DNA of 28,628 bases from a virus. A model generated the notes under the pieces. It was not told the DNA's origin. It ran no database searches and saw only the letters and a program-made list of their open reading frames with translations. Of this stretch, positions 12,508 through 19,597 are shown piece by piece. Position 1 is the first letter of the stretch. Each line of letters begins with the position of its first letter. The position numbers were made by a program, and so were the translations under genes. The stretch is from positions 1 to 28,628 of the IMG/VR virus record IMGVR_UViG_3300042923_000265, one strand, 5' to 3'.

Positions 12508-12556
12508 TTTAATCAACCTGCCTTTTGATTTTTATTTGTTCCCTTAACTTGATTTA

Positions 12557-12585
12557 AGTATATCACAATCAAAATTGAATTACAA
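12557..12585 (-). promoter_or_regulatory. Promoter of the minus-strand operon
   Basis: On the minus strand: -35 TTGTAA (12580-12585), 17-bp spacer, -10 TATACT (12557-12562). Close to consensus and independent of phage late control. Confidence 0.75.
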
Positions 12586-12640
12586 CCCCTAAAATCAAAA
12601 TAATTATATTAATTTTAATAAATATTTGGAGGTTAGTTAA

Positions 12641-12850
12641 ATGCCTGTATGGATAAAATTAGAACTGAATAGCGTTATAACAAACAATAATAATATTAAA
12701 ACTTTGGAACATGGACTTAGAAAAATATTAAACGACTGTGAAGTTAACGAGTATATTGATTATGGATATAAGAAAGTTTGGAATGTTGATAAAAAGCCAC
12801 AGCAGGATAATGAATATGGTCTTAAATTTAATGTTATTTTAGTTGAATAA
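12641..12850 (+). CDS. Small hypothetical protein
   Basis: 69 residues with GGAGG upstream. MPVWIKLELNSVITNNNNIK, then TLEHGLRKILNDCEVNEYID. Alternating strands and one helix; no family recognised. It lies just right of the minus-strand operon promoter, in the divergent direction. Confidence 0.55.
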   Translation: MPVWIKLELNSVITNNNNIKTLEHGLRKILNDCEVNEYIDYGYKKVWNVDKKPQQDNEYGLKFNVILVE

Positions 12851-12876
12851 GTAGGATGAGATAATTATATGTAGTT

Positions 12877-12909
12877 AGCGCATGTTGGAATTAATATTGC
12901 GCTTTATTT
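12877..12909 (+). terminator. Weak terminator-like hairpin
   Basis: AGCGCA and TGCGCT separated by 15 bases, followed by a T-rich stretch. Short stem, so uncertain. Confidence 0.4.
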
Positions 12910-12925
12910 TATGTGAGGTGATATT

Positions 12926-13225
12926 ATGTTTAAAAAATTAATTTATTGGCTAATAGGAGACAAACAGATAGTTGAGTTGCAGCAAGAAATAAAACAATAT
13001 GAAAAATCAATAGAAATATTAATGAATGAAAAAGACGAATTAATTAGAAAAAATTCTGTGTTAACATTTAAAGACCGAAACTATGAAAAAATGACCATTT
13101 TTGAAAATGTTGCAAATAGAAAAACTATAGATGATCTTAGAACTGAAAATGAGGATCAAAAACAAAGAATAGCAGAATTACAAGATATGTTGATTAGAGC
13201 ACAAGAGAGTAAATTAGGAAAGTAG
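12926..13225 (+). CDS. Coiled-coil protein with hydrophobic N-terminus
   Basis: 99 residues. MFKKLIYWLIGDKQ is a short amphipathic/hydrophobic start. Residues 16-45 and 65-95 are heptad-like helices (VELQQEIKQYEKSIEILMNE; LRTENEDQKQRIAELQDMLI). GTGAGGTGAT precedes the ATG. It may be a membrane-associated coiled-coil protein; function unknown. Confidence 0.6.
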   Translation: MFKKLIYWLIGDKQIVELQQEIKQYEKSIEILMNEKDELIRKNSVLTFKDRNYEKMTIFENVANRKTIDDLRTENEDQKQRIAELQDMLIRAQESKLGK

Positions 13226-13238
13226 AGGATACTTTATA

Positions 13239-13445
13239 ATGTTTGGAATAGAAATAATGCCAATAAGTGATTTTACATTTACTGCATGGATGATTGATAA
13301 AATAAATTTAACTTTTGGACAATTTGCTATTAAATATTTACTGTTTAATTTAACAGTCATACTGCCAATAGGATTAGCTATTATTGGAAATTACATATAT
13401 TTTGCAATGCGTAGGCAAAAACGAATTAGAAAAAAATGTGATTGA
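13239..13445 (+). CDS. Small membrane protein
   Basis: 68 residues with one clear membrane helix (IKYLLFNLTVILPIGLAIIG continuing NYIYF), preceded by an amphipathic segment and followed by a basic tail RRQKRIRKKC, giving a cytoplasmic C-terminus by the positive-inside rule. AGAGGA lies upstream. It is adjacent to a coiled-coil gene. A holin role is possible but not supported by any lysin nearby. Confidence 0.55.
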   Translation: MFGIEIMPISDFTFTAWMIDKINLTFGQFAIKYLLFNLTVILPIGLAIIGNYIYFAMRRQKRIRKKCD

Positions 13446-13463
13446 ATTTAAATCGTTGAGACA

Positions 13464-13537
13464 ATGGTTAAATAAATATTAATTAAAAGGATGAATAAAA
13501 ATGGTTAAATAAATATTAATTAAAAGGATGAATAAAA
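13464..13537 (+). repeat. 37-bp tandem duplication of a gene start region
   Basis: Two perfect head-to-tail copies of 37 bases (13464-13500, 13501-13537), each starting ATGGTTAAATAA and ending with AAAAGGATGAATAAAA. The real gene begins immediately after copy 2 with ATGGTTAAAATAATA, a partial third copy. Each full copy therefore contains a mini-ORF Met-Val-Lys-stop and a ribosome-binding site. Confidence 0.9.
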
Positions 13538-13753
13538 ATGGTTAAAATAATATATCGTGATGGAGAACCATGTGAGCATACTGGATGTTTAAATCATGTA
13601 AGCCATCCGTGTGAGTCATGTAAAAGAATAGCAGGAAGAGGAATTGTATATCAAAGTATTGATGAATCAAATGGCGAAGATATGACTAGTGAAGTAACAT
13701 TAGTGAAATTACCCGATGGAACAATAAAAATCATAAGTATTAAATATGAATAA
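13538..13753 (+). CDS. Small conserved Cys/His protein
   Basis: 71 residues: MVKIIYRDGEPCEHTGCLNH, then VSHPCESCKRIAGRGIVY. The C-x-H-x2-C-x2-H-x3-H-x-C-x2-C stretch is likely a zinc site. I recall similar phage proteins with EPCEHxGCLNHVSHPCExC. Function unknown. Its own start region has been duplicated twice upstream. Confidence 0.65.
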   Translation: MVKIIYRDGEPCEHTGCLNHVSHPCESCKRIAGRGIVYQSIDESNGEDMTSEVTLVKLPDGTIKIISIKYE

Positions 13754-13768
13754 ATACATACAATGATC

Positions 13769-13801
13769 AAGACTAAGAATTAATATTCTTGGTCTTTTTT
13801 T
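13769..13801 (+). terminator. Strong Rho-independent terminator
   Basis: AAGACTAAGAAT-TAAT-ATTCTTGGTCTT, a 12-bp stem with one wobble, followed by a T-run. Confidence 0.9.
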
Positions 13802-13833
13802 ATGCCTAAAATTAAAATTTGGAGCGTGATAAC

Positions 13834-14052
13834 ATGGATTGTGGAAATGAAATAAAAAAGAGGTTAGAAAAATTATCAGATAATAACTTAAGAGATTTAG
13901 CAAAAGAGTTTTCTCATCGAAATCATGACAATAAATTATTAGTTGAATGTATTAATGATATAGAAAAAATAGATTGTAAACATGGCACAATGGATGATTT
14001 AGAAGGATTTATTATATATGAAATGGGCAATCGTTTTTTACATCAAAAATAA
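13834..14052 (+). CDS. Small hypothetical protein
   Basis: 72 residues from ATG 13834, with GGAGCGTGAT directly upstream, the same ribosome-binding sequence as the next gene. DCGNEIKKRLEKLSDNNLRD and DIEKIDCKHGTMDDLEGFII suggest an all-helical acidic/basic protein. No family recognised. Confidence 0.55.
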   Translation: MDCGNEIKKRLEKLSDNNLRDLAKEFSHRNHDNKLLVECINDIEKIDCKHGTMDDLEGFIIYEMGNRFLHQK

Positions 14053-14107
14053 GATGTTATAAGTTTTAATTTAAGCAGTTAAATAAAATAATTCGGAGCG
14101 TGATTTG

Positions 14108-14593
14108 ATGATAATTGATATTGAAAAGCAAAATAAAACAGCAATAAAATGGATACTTAATTATTATGATCTAAAAAAAGCTTATATAGAACGTTCAGCA
14201 AACTTTAGTACATTAGGGGCAACACAATATGATGGTATGCCGCACGGAACTAGTGTAGGAAATCCTTGTGCGAATAAGATAATGACATTGCTTGATCTTG
14301 AATATCAAAAAAAATGGATTATGGTTATTGAAAAGATGGAGCAAACACTTTCGGAAAAAAGTAGAAAATATCTTGAAATTAGAAGAGATGCTGCAAGCCA
14401 GATAAGCAATAATAAAGGAATAGGAAGACCGGGATGGGTTGATTATACTCAAGTAAAATATATAGAGTGGTTTAAATATAGATATGGCAAAGAAATTGAC
14501 GCACCAACAAAACAATGCATGACTGGATGGATGAATAAAATTTTAGATGTAACAATTAGAATTGCATTTAACGATAAAGTTTTAGAAATATAA
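14108..14593 (+). CDS. RinA/ArpU-like late regulator (2 of 2)
   Basis: 161 residues. TAIKWILNYYDLKKAYIERS, then FSTLGATQYDGMPHGTSVGN, ANKIMTLLDLEYQKKWIMVI and later QVKYIEWFKYRYGKEIDAPT. Helical N-terminus, a Gly/Pro-rich link containing GMPHGxSVGNP, a sigma-like middle and a C-terminal domain fit the ArpU/RinA-type late activator group, placed as usual just before the packaging genes. A TATAAT without a good -35 lies downstream (14628), as expected for an activated promoter. Start at ATG 14108 by GGAGCGTGAT spacing. Confidence 0.7.
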   Translation: MIIDIEKQNKTAIKWILNYYDLKKAYIERSANFSTLGATQYDGMPHGTSVGNPCANKIMTLLDLEYQKKWIMVIEKMEQTLSEKSRKYLEIRRDAASQISNNKGIGRPGWVDYTQVKYIEWFKYRYGKEIDAPTKQCMTGWMNKILDVTIRIAFNDKVLEI

Positions 14594-14597
14594 TTTA

Positions 14598-14633
14598 GTC
14601 AATGACCAAAGTCAACGGAAACGGTAGTATAAT
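14598..14633 (+). promoter_or_regulatory. Candidate activator-dependent late promoter
   Basis: -10 TATAAT at 14628-14633. There is no recognisable -35 at the proper distance. Instead GTCAATGAC (palindrome, 14598-14606) and GTCAACGG (14611-14618) provide two GTCAA elements 13 bases apart. A short transcript would run to the terminator at 14687. Confidence 0.5.
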
Positions 14634-14686
14634 TACATTATCGAAAGTATGCGAAACAGGACTTATAATTTTATAAGCATAATATT

Positions 14687-14721
14687 AAGCACTTATATCT
14701 TAACTGATATGAGTGCTTTTT
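14687..14721 (+). terminator. Strong terminator before the HNH/packaging genes
   Basis: AAGCACTTATATC-TTAACT-GATATGAGTGCTT, a 13-bp stem with one G-T pair, then T-run. It lies about 50 bases after the likely start of transcription from 14628, so it either makes an ~80-nt RNA or acts as an attenuator. Confidence 0.85.
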
Positions 14722-14741
14722 AATTTGCAAAAGAGGTCAAT

Positions 14742-15050
14742 ATGCTACAAAAACAAAACCTAATAAGATTAAAAGGTCAAGCATTACAAAAATTACACAT
14801 AGAAGTATATAACTTAGATAACGGTAAATGTTGTTTGCAAAGCGAACACGAAGACGAACAGTATATTGAATATGGAACATTAGCACATCATGTTAACCAT
14901 GGCAAAGATAAAGAAGATGTAAAAGAAAACATGTTGATGTTGTGTAATAAATGTCATAGTAGAGCACATTTTAAAGATGTAAGAGAAATAAAAAGATTAT
15001 GCAAAGAATACCTTAGACAAAGGGATGGGGTAAATAAATGGAACAGTTAA
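14742..15050 (+). CDS. HNH endonuclease next to packaging genes
   Basis: 102 residues. HH at 49-50 (LAHHVNHGKDKEDV), N63, and CNKCHSRAHF with C68, C71, H72 and H76 give the H-N-H nickase core with its zinc cysteines. In many cos-type phages a short HNH protein encoded beside the terminase is required for genome cutting. The small size and position upstream of the terminase genes favour that role over a homing enzyme. The start follows AAGAGGTC. Confidence 0.85.
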   Translation: MLQKQNLIRLKGQALQKLHIEVYNLDNGKCCLQSEHEDEQYIEYGTLAHHVNHGKDKEDVKENMLMLCNKCHSRAHFKDVREIKRLCKEYLRQRDGVNKWNS

Positions 15051-15076
15051 AATGCGAAAGAAAAGGAATGATATAA

Positions 15077-15460
15077 ATGAATGATGAAGATTTAATTATT
15101 CCAGAAATCGCAGGACTACAACAACATCAATTATTATTAAAAAAAGTAGAAAATAGAATTAAAGAAGTAGGACCTAAACTAACACAATATAAAGTAGATC
15201 GTGCAAATGCTAAATCGGTATACGATGACTTACTGTCTAGTGCAAGAATAGAAGCAATAGTAAAGCACAACCTTAAAGCAAGCAATCAGACAATCATAAA
15301 TGCATATGCAAGCACGGACAGTGATGTAAAGATAGCAAAGCAAGATTGGTTGTTAAAAAAAGCATTAGAGACAAAAGCAAAAGATAGATTAGATCAGTTA
15401 CAAAGTCAAAGAGATACATTAAAAGCATTAGTAAAAAGCGAACACAATAGTTATTTTTAA
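15077..15460 (+). CDS. Coiled-coil phage hypothetical protein
   Basis: 127 residues, almost entirely helical. QLLLKKVENRIKEVGPKLTQ, VYDDLLSSARIEAIVKHNLK, DWLLKKALETKAKDRLDQLQ and a final SEHNSYF. It resembles small coiled-coil proteins found between regulators and terminase in clostridial-type phages, whose role is unknown. AAAAGGAATGATATAA gives its ribosome-binding site. Confidence 0.6.
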   Translation: MNDEDLIIPEIAGLQQHQLLLKKVENRIKEVGPKLTQYKVDRANAKSVYDDLLSSARIEAIVKHNLKASNQTIINAYASTDSDVKIAKQDWLLKKALETKAKDRLDQLQSQRDTLKALVKSEHNSYF

Positions 15461-15472
15461 AAGGAACATTAC

Positions 15473-15577
15473 ATGGATATAGATAATATAATTGGATTTA
15501 TAATAGTACTAGTATTTACAACGATAACAATTAGTTTTAATAAGGGGGAATATTATGTACGCAATAATAAATGCTAG
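15473..15577 (+). CDS. Tiny membrane peptide
   Basis: 34 residues after AAAAGGAACATTAC. MDIDNIIGFIIVLVFTTITI is one hydrophobic helix, followed by a short polar tail. Its 3' end overlaps the next gene by 23 bases in another frame, with GGGGGAA inside it acting as that gene's ribosome-binding site. Plausible but short. Confidence 0.45.
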   Translation: MDIDNIIGFIIVLVFTTITISFNKGEYYVRNNKC

Positions 15578-15752
15578 AAATAAAAAGTGGTTATATGGAA
15601 CTGATTATAATTATAACCCACGTAGACAAAGGGTATCGGAAAATAAAGCACAACTTTTTAGTGATGAAATAGAAGCGGAATTCGAATTTAAAAAAAGAAA
15701 ATGCGGTAAATGTTACAAAGTAGTTAAAGTAGAGCTAACAATTATTAAATAA
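15555..15752 (+). CDS. Small conserved phage protein
   Basis: 65 residues: MYAIINARNKKWLYGTDYNY, then PRRQRVSENKAQLFSDEIEA, ending CGKCYKVVKVELTIIK. The pattern YAIxNxRxKKWxYGTDYxYxPxRQRxS...A..EF..RKCGKxYKVVKV recurs in phages. Strand-rich, basic. Function unknown. Confidence 0.65.
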   Translation: MYAIINARNKKWLYGTDYNYNPRRQRVSENKAQLFSDEIEAEFEFKKRKCGKCYKVVKVELTIIK

Positions 15753-15783
15753 TAACACATAGGAGTAAAGTAGGTGGGGTGAT

Positions 15784-16368
15784 GTGGCAAGAGATGAATT
15801 TTGCGATAAATGTGAACTGATCGAAGAATGCAATCGATTAAAAATAGAATGTAATGCTCTGAATGCTTTATGCAAAATAGGCATAACAGAAGATAGACAG
15901 CGTAAAAGAGAATTAATTATTGAATATGCTAAACAACTAGATATTATAGAATATGAAACTTCTAAAGAACTACAAGAATTAGGAAAAAAAGTTATTTCAC
16001 ATGTTCAGGAATTAAACTTTATAGATGAATTTGAAATAAGAGTTGGATATGTCATTAGTTATGAAGCTAAAAAGAAAGATGGTAGAACGGTAGCAGCAGA
16101 TTGTAGGAAAGTAACAAGTTCTTACCTAGCATATTTACCATTTGATTTTATAATAACTTTTTATGAGCCTAATATGTCTTACATGACTGATAACCAAAAG
16201 AAAATTTTGATGATGCATGAATTAAAACATATAGAAATTGGCTATAGGGGATTAAAGATAAAACCACATGATATAGAAGATTTTGAAATAATATTAAAAG
16301 AATATGGTATAAATTGGAATGATTTTAATAAAGATGTTCCAGACATATTTAAGTTAAAAAGTGAGTAG
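15784..16368 (+). CDS. Putative phage metallopeptidase
   Basis: 194 residues from GTG 15784 after GGTGGGGTGAT. N-terminal cysteines C7, C10 and C16 (CDKCELIEEC) may bind metal. The main domain has LMMHELKHIEIG at 143-153: HELKH is an HExxH-like zinc site (H145, E146, H149), with HDIEDFE (162-168) as a probable third ligand region. This matches the phage metallopeptidase family usually found just before the small terminase. The substrate is unknown; a housekeeping or anti-host role is possible. Confidence 0.75.
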   Translation: MARDEFCDKCELIEECNRLKIECNALNALCKIGITEDRQRKRELIIEYAKQLDIIEYETSKELQELGKKVISHVQELNFIDEFEIRVGYVISYEAKKKDGRTVAADCRKVTSSYLAYLPFDFIITFYEPNMSYMTDNQKKILMMHELKHIEIGYRGLKIKPHDIEDFEIILKEYGINWNDFNKDVPDIFKLKSE

Positions 16369-16376
16369 GTGGTGTT

Positions 16377-16913
16377 ATGGAAAAGAAAAAGAAAACCACT
16401 AAAAGGAAAATAAAAAATAATACACAAACCGTCAGAGAATGGATACCTAGCGCACAATTGATAGCAATGGCAGAGATGCTTGCTGATCCTGCCGATAGAA
16501 GAACTAAAGGCGAAAAGATTAAAGATGCAGGACTGACGGAGAGAAATTTTTATCGTTGGATGAAAGATGAACGTTATATAAATTACATAAACAACATTGT
16601 TGATAAATATACTAATTCAGATTTGCCTGATGTATGGAAAGCCTTAATGCGCAAATGCAAGATGGGTGATACTACAGCCATTAAGTTGCTGTTTGATATA
16701 AAAGGCATGTTCCCTGAGTTTAAAAATAAGAAATGGTATCAAGAACAATGCTTAGAAATTGAACGTAAAAAACTTGCTATTATAGAAGCTAAAAACGGCA
16801 ATGGTGTTAATGTAATAGAAGAATCAAACAACAAAATGCTTACATTGGCTGATATGATAAATAATCCTTCTAAAGATAGATCAATGCAAGATTTTGAAAG
16901 CGAGGGTAATTGA
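16377..16913 (+). CDS. terS: Terminase small subunit
   Basis: 178 residues. Very basic start (EKKKKTTKRKIKNN), then IPSAQLIAMAEMLADPADRR, an HTH (KIKDAGLTERNFYRWMKDER) and a helical part, VWKALMRKCKMGDTTAIKLL and FDIKGMFPEF. This is the phBC6A51-type small terminase layout. The protein recognises the packaging site and loads TerL onto concatemeric DNA. The order metallopeptidase, TerS, then TerL is normal, except that three small genes and a GIY-YIG gene intervene here. Confidence 0.85.
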   Translation: MEKKKKTTKRKIKNNTQTVREWIPSAQLIAMAEMLADPADRRTKGEKIKDAGLTERNFYRWMKDERYINYINNIVDKYTNSDLPDVWKALMRKCKMGDTTAIKLLFDIKGMFPEFKNKKWYQEQCLEIERKKLAIIEAKNGNGVNVIEESNNKMLTLADMINNPSKDRSMQDFESEGN

Positions 16914-16914
16914 T

Positions 16915-17049
16915 ATGGAATCTTTTTTTTACAACGCTATACATATGACAAGAATGGAATGGCTTATTGAATACTGGTACATACATTTAGTATTAGCAAT
17001 TATTGCCGTTGGTTGTTGGGAATTTATCGAGAAAAAGTTAAGAGGATGA
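16915..17049 (+). CDS. Small membrane protein
   Basis: 44 residues starting two bases after the terS stop. Aromatic N-terminus (MESFFYNAIHMTRMEWLIEY), then the hydrophobic helix IHLVLAIIAVGCW and a basic end. GAGGG lies upstream within terS. Function unknown. Confidence 0.5.
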   Translation: MESFFYNAIHMTRMEWLIEYWYIHLVLAIIAVGCWEFIEKKLRG

Positions 17050-17054
17050 TATAG

Positions 17055-17234
17055 ATGAAAATAGTTAAGTTTACTAATGCAGAAAATAACAAACCACTAT
17101 ATTTAAACATAGATCATATAGTTTCTTTTGCTGAATCGGTAGAAGATAATCGAAAAACATATATTAAGGTAATTGGTGATTATTACCTTGTTAATGAAAA
17201 TATAGACGATGTATTATTTTTGGTTTCAGAATAA
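17055..17234 (+). CDS. Small FlbD-like phage protein
   Basis: 59 residues: MKIVKFTNAENNKPLYLNID, HIVSFAESVEDN, then YIKVIGDYYLVNENIDDVLF. The order (short strand, LYLNIDHIVSF, a beta hairpin and a C-terminal VxENxDDVxxxV helix) matches small FlbD-like proteins common in phages. Function unknown. AGAGGATGATATAG is the ribosome-binding site. Confidence 0.6.
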   Translation: MKIVKFTNAENNKPLYLNIDHIVSFAESVEDNRKTYIKVIGDYYLVNENIDDVLFLVSE

Positions 17235-17328
17235 ATATACAATGTTAACGAATAATATACATAAAAATGCTAAAATAAATGTGTTTTAATGAAAATATGT
17301 GAATAAATATTAAAAAGTAGGCGATTAT

Positions 17329-17589
17329 ATGAACAAAGCTATTAAATTATTACTTAATGATATTGAGAACTATAAAATAGAAATTGAAAGTTGTAACCGC
17401 CAAATTAAATTATTGCAAGAAAACTGTGTGCATAAGAACATGAAAGTTAGTCGTTATATTGACTATAAAACGATGTATGAAATAACGTGCCCTGAATGTG
17501 GTTATACATGTGTTTTAAGTTATTTGCAATATCAGATGATGTTTATTGAAAACTATGTGTCTGAAAGACAATGCATAAATAACGTATAA
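17329..17589 (+). CDS. Small zinc-ribbon-like protein
   Basis: 86 residues. An N-terminal coiled coil (AIKLLLNDIENYKIEIESCN) is followed by a probable zinc site: C33 and H35 (ENCVHKN), then C54 and C57 (TCPECGYTC). It has AGTAGGCGAT upstream. It may bind nucleic acid; function unknown. Confidence 0.6.
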   Translation: MNKAIKLLLNDIENYKIEIESCNRQIKLLQENCVHKNMKVSRYIDYKTMYEITCPECGYTCVLSYLQYQMMFIENYVSERQCINNV

Positions 17590-17670
17590 CACCTCTAAAT
17601 ATACAATTTGTATTTAAAATATAGTACAAAAATAGCAATAAACCTGCAAACGCTTATAAACTCTATAAAA

Positions 17671-17705
17671 ATTACTTCCTATAATGATACTTTATCGGAA
17701 GTAAT
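17671..17705. promoter_or_regulatory. Palindrome around a -10 box before the GIY-YIG gene
   Basis: ATTACTTCC (17671-17679) and GGAAGTAAT (17697-17705) are a perfect 9-bp inverted repeat. TATAAT (17680-17685) begins right after the left arm. There is no T-run, so an operator or mRNA hairpin is more likely than a terminator. Confidence 0.5.
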
Positions 17706-17734
17706 AATATTTCTTAATTGGTTGGAGGGATTTA

Positions 17735-18301
17735 GTGCAAGAGAAAAGAAAAAGAATAAAAAAATCATATCTAAATGAATTAAGACTTATAAATAAAAAG
17801 CATTGCCCTATTTGCAATAAAATTAAAAACTTAAATGAATTTAGAAATAGCTTTTGCATAGAATGCAGTAGGGAATATAACCGTAAAGAATACGCTGCTA
17901 ACAAAGAAAAATATCACGATAGATACATAGCGCGATATAGTAAGAAAGAGTATTTTGTTTATAAATTTCTTAATAAATACAATCAAACCATATACATAGG
18001 AAAAACTAAGAGATTAAAAGCTAGAATGATATCACACTTTAGAACAGATGGACATTTGCCGAGCGAGTGCTACGACAATGTAACATCTGTTTTTTATTGT
18101 CCATTACCAACTAAAATAGACATGGAAATATATGAGATATATTTGATAGATAAGATTAGACCACGATTTAATACGATTTATATCTATGAAAAAAATGAAG
18201 TATCAAACATTGTCTTGCCTGATTTGCAATGGCAAAAATACAAGGGATTTTCAAAGCTTTATAGTGTTGATGATTCTGGAGGTGATCTCGCCCTTGGCTA
18301 A
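17735..18301 (+). CDS. GIY-YIG homing-type endonuclease
   Basis: 188 residues from GTG 17735, with GGAGGGA upstream. An N-terminal zinc finger (C24PIC27 and C41IEC44) precedes the catalytic domain: VYKFLN (75-80) and IYIGKT (86-91) are the GIY-YIG strands, R97 in RLKARMISHF the conserved Arg, and E131/E134 in MEIYEIYLIDKIRPRFN the metal-binding Glu. Phage GIY-YIG enzymes of this type spread by cutting related genomes near their own position. It overlaps the start of terL by 8 bases and holds the terL ribosome-binding site, so it sits beside its probable target gene. Confidence 0.85.
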   Translation: MQEKRKRIKKSYLNELRLINKKHCPICNKIKNLNEFRNSFCIECSREYNRKEYAANKEKYHDRYIARYSKKEYFVYKFLNKYNQTIYIGKTKRLKARMISHFRTDGHLPSECYDNVTSVFYCPLPTKIDMEIYEIYLIDKIRPRFNTIYIYEKNEVSNIVLPDLQWQKYKGFSKLYSVDDSGGDLALG

Positions 18302-19597
18302 CTATTCTAACTTTTGTGAGAAGCAAGCTAATTACATAAAACAATGCTTAATTCCTAATAACTGGTTAAATGTTGCTGAGGGTGGTTAGGTAAACGTGCT
18401 TCGAAAAACGTCATAAACATCATTGCATGGTGTGCCATAATAGAAAACCATCCAGACAAACTCCATTTAGCCGCTGGTGTATCGGTAGCAACTGCTAAAC
18501 TTAATATTATTGATAGCAATGGGTTCGGAGTGCTTAACTACTTTAAGGGTCGTTGTAGGCAAGGAAAGTATCAAGATAAAGATGCGTTGATTGTTCAAAC
18601 AGTCAACGGCGAAAAAGTTATACTTATCAGTGGTGGTGGTAAAAACGGTGATGAAAGATTTATTAAAGGGTTAACACTTGGAAGTGCTTATATATCCGAA
18701 GCTAATGAGTGTGCTCAATCGTTTATTAAGGAAGTTTTTGACCGTACCATATCAAGTTCACTACGCAAGATATTATTCGATTTAAATCCTAAAGCCGAAT
18801 TACATTATTTTTATGTTGAAATATTAAATATACATGAAACTAACAATAAAAAATATCCTAGTTATGGTTACAATTACGCACATTTTACCATACATGATAA
18901 TCTTAGTTTATCATCTGATAAAATACGCGAAATACTTCGCACGTACAATAAAAAATCAATATGGTATCAACGTGATATACTTGGCCTTCGCAAAAATGCA
19001 GAAGGTCTTATTTATGATATGTGGGACGAAGAAGAAAACTCCTATGATGATGAAACAAGGCCGTTAAACTTAGAACGAATTTCAAGACATTACGTATCTA
19101 TTGATTATGGGACACAAAATCCTATGGCGTTTATGAAAATATATGATGATGGTAAAACATTATGGTTTGATGAAGAATATTATTATTCGGGCCGTACAGA
19201 AAGCGCACAGAAAACCGATGCACAGTATGCAGATGATTTAGAGAATTTTATCGGTAAAGATAATATTGGGCGTATTAAATCGCTTTCAGGATGCATTATT
19301 GATCCATCGGCAGCTAGTTTTAAAGCTGAATGCAATCAAAGACATATAAGAACCAAAGATGCTGATAATGCGGTTTTAGATGGTATACATATGGTTGCAA
19401 GTATGATACAGAAACGTTTAATACGAGTGCATAAACGATGTACTAATTTTAGGTTGGAAGTATCAAGCTATATTTGGGATGAGAAAAAAGGCAAGAATGG
19501 CGAAGATGTTCCTTTAAAAGAAAATGATCACTGTATGGATTTAACACGATATCTAGTAAAAACGGTAATATCACCTAGAAGAATAGCTAATAGTTAA
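18294..19597 (+). CDS. terL: Terminase large subunit, interrupted by a 5-nt frame break in Walker A
   Basis: Starts at TTG 18294 after GGAGGTGATC. The first 31 codons end KQANYIKQCL, then NNWLNVAEGG and TAG (18387). The frame continues after 5 extra bases as KRASKNVINIIAWC at 18392, so joined parts give EGGKRASKN, the Walker A loop, and a normal length of about 432 residues. Walker B region is GSAYISEANEC. The C-terminal nuclease has HYVSIDYGTQNP, IIDPSAASF and ENDHCMDLTRY. TerL drives DNA into the prohead and cuts it. Conventional calling would report only 18530-19597. Either the gene is mutated, or a recoding event (GGT hop over TAG) rescues it. Confidence 0.85.
18384..18391 (+). other. Frame-break site in terL (GGT-TA-GGT)
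   Basis: Codon GGT (18384-18386) is followed at once by TAG. A second GGT (18389-18391) overlaps the G of the stop and is in the downstream frame. A 5-base hop from GGT to GGT would yield the exact uninterrupted Walker A. Confidence 0.7.

Noticed and set aside
15038-15076. 12-codon ORF with a good ribosome-binding site between the HNH and coiled-coil genes
   Set aside because: Too short to support, with no recognisable product. It may be a remnant or a coupling leader.
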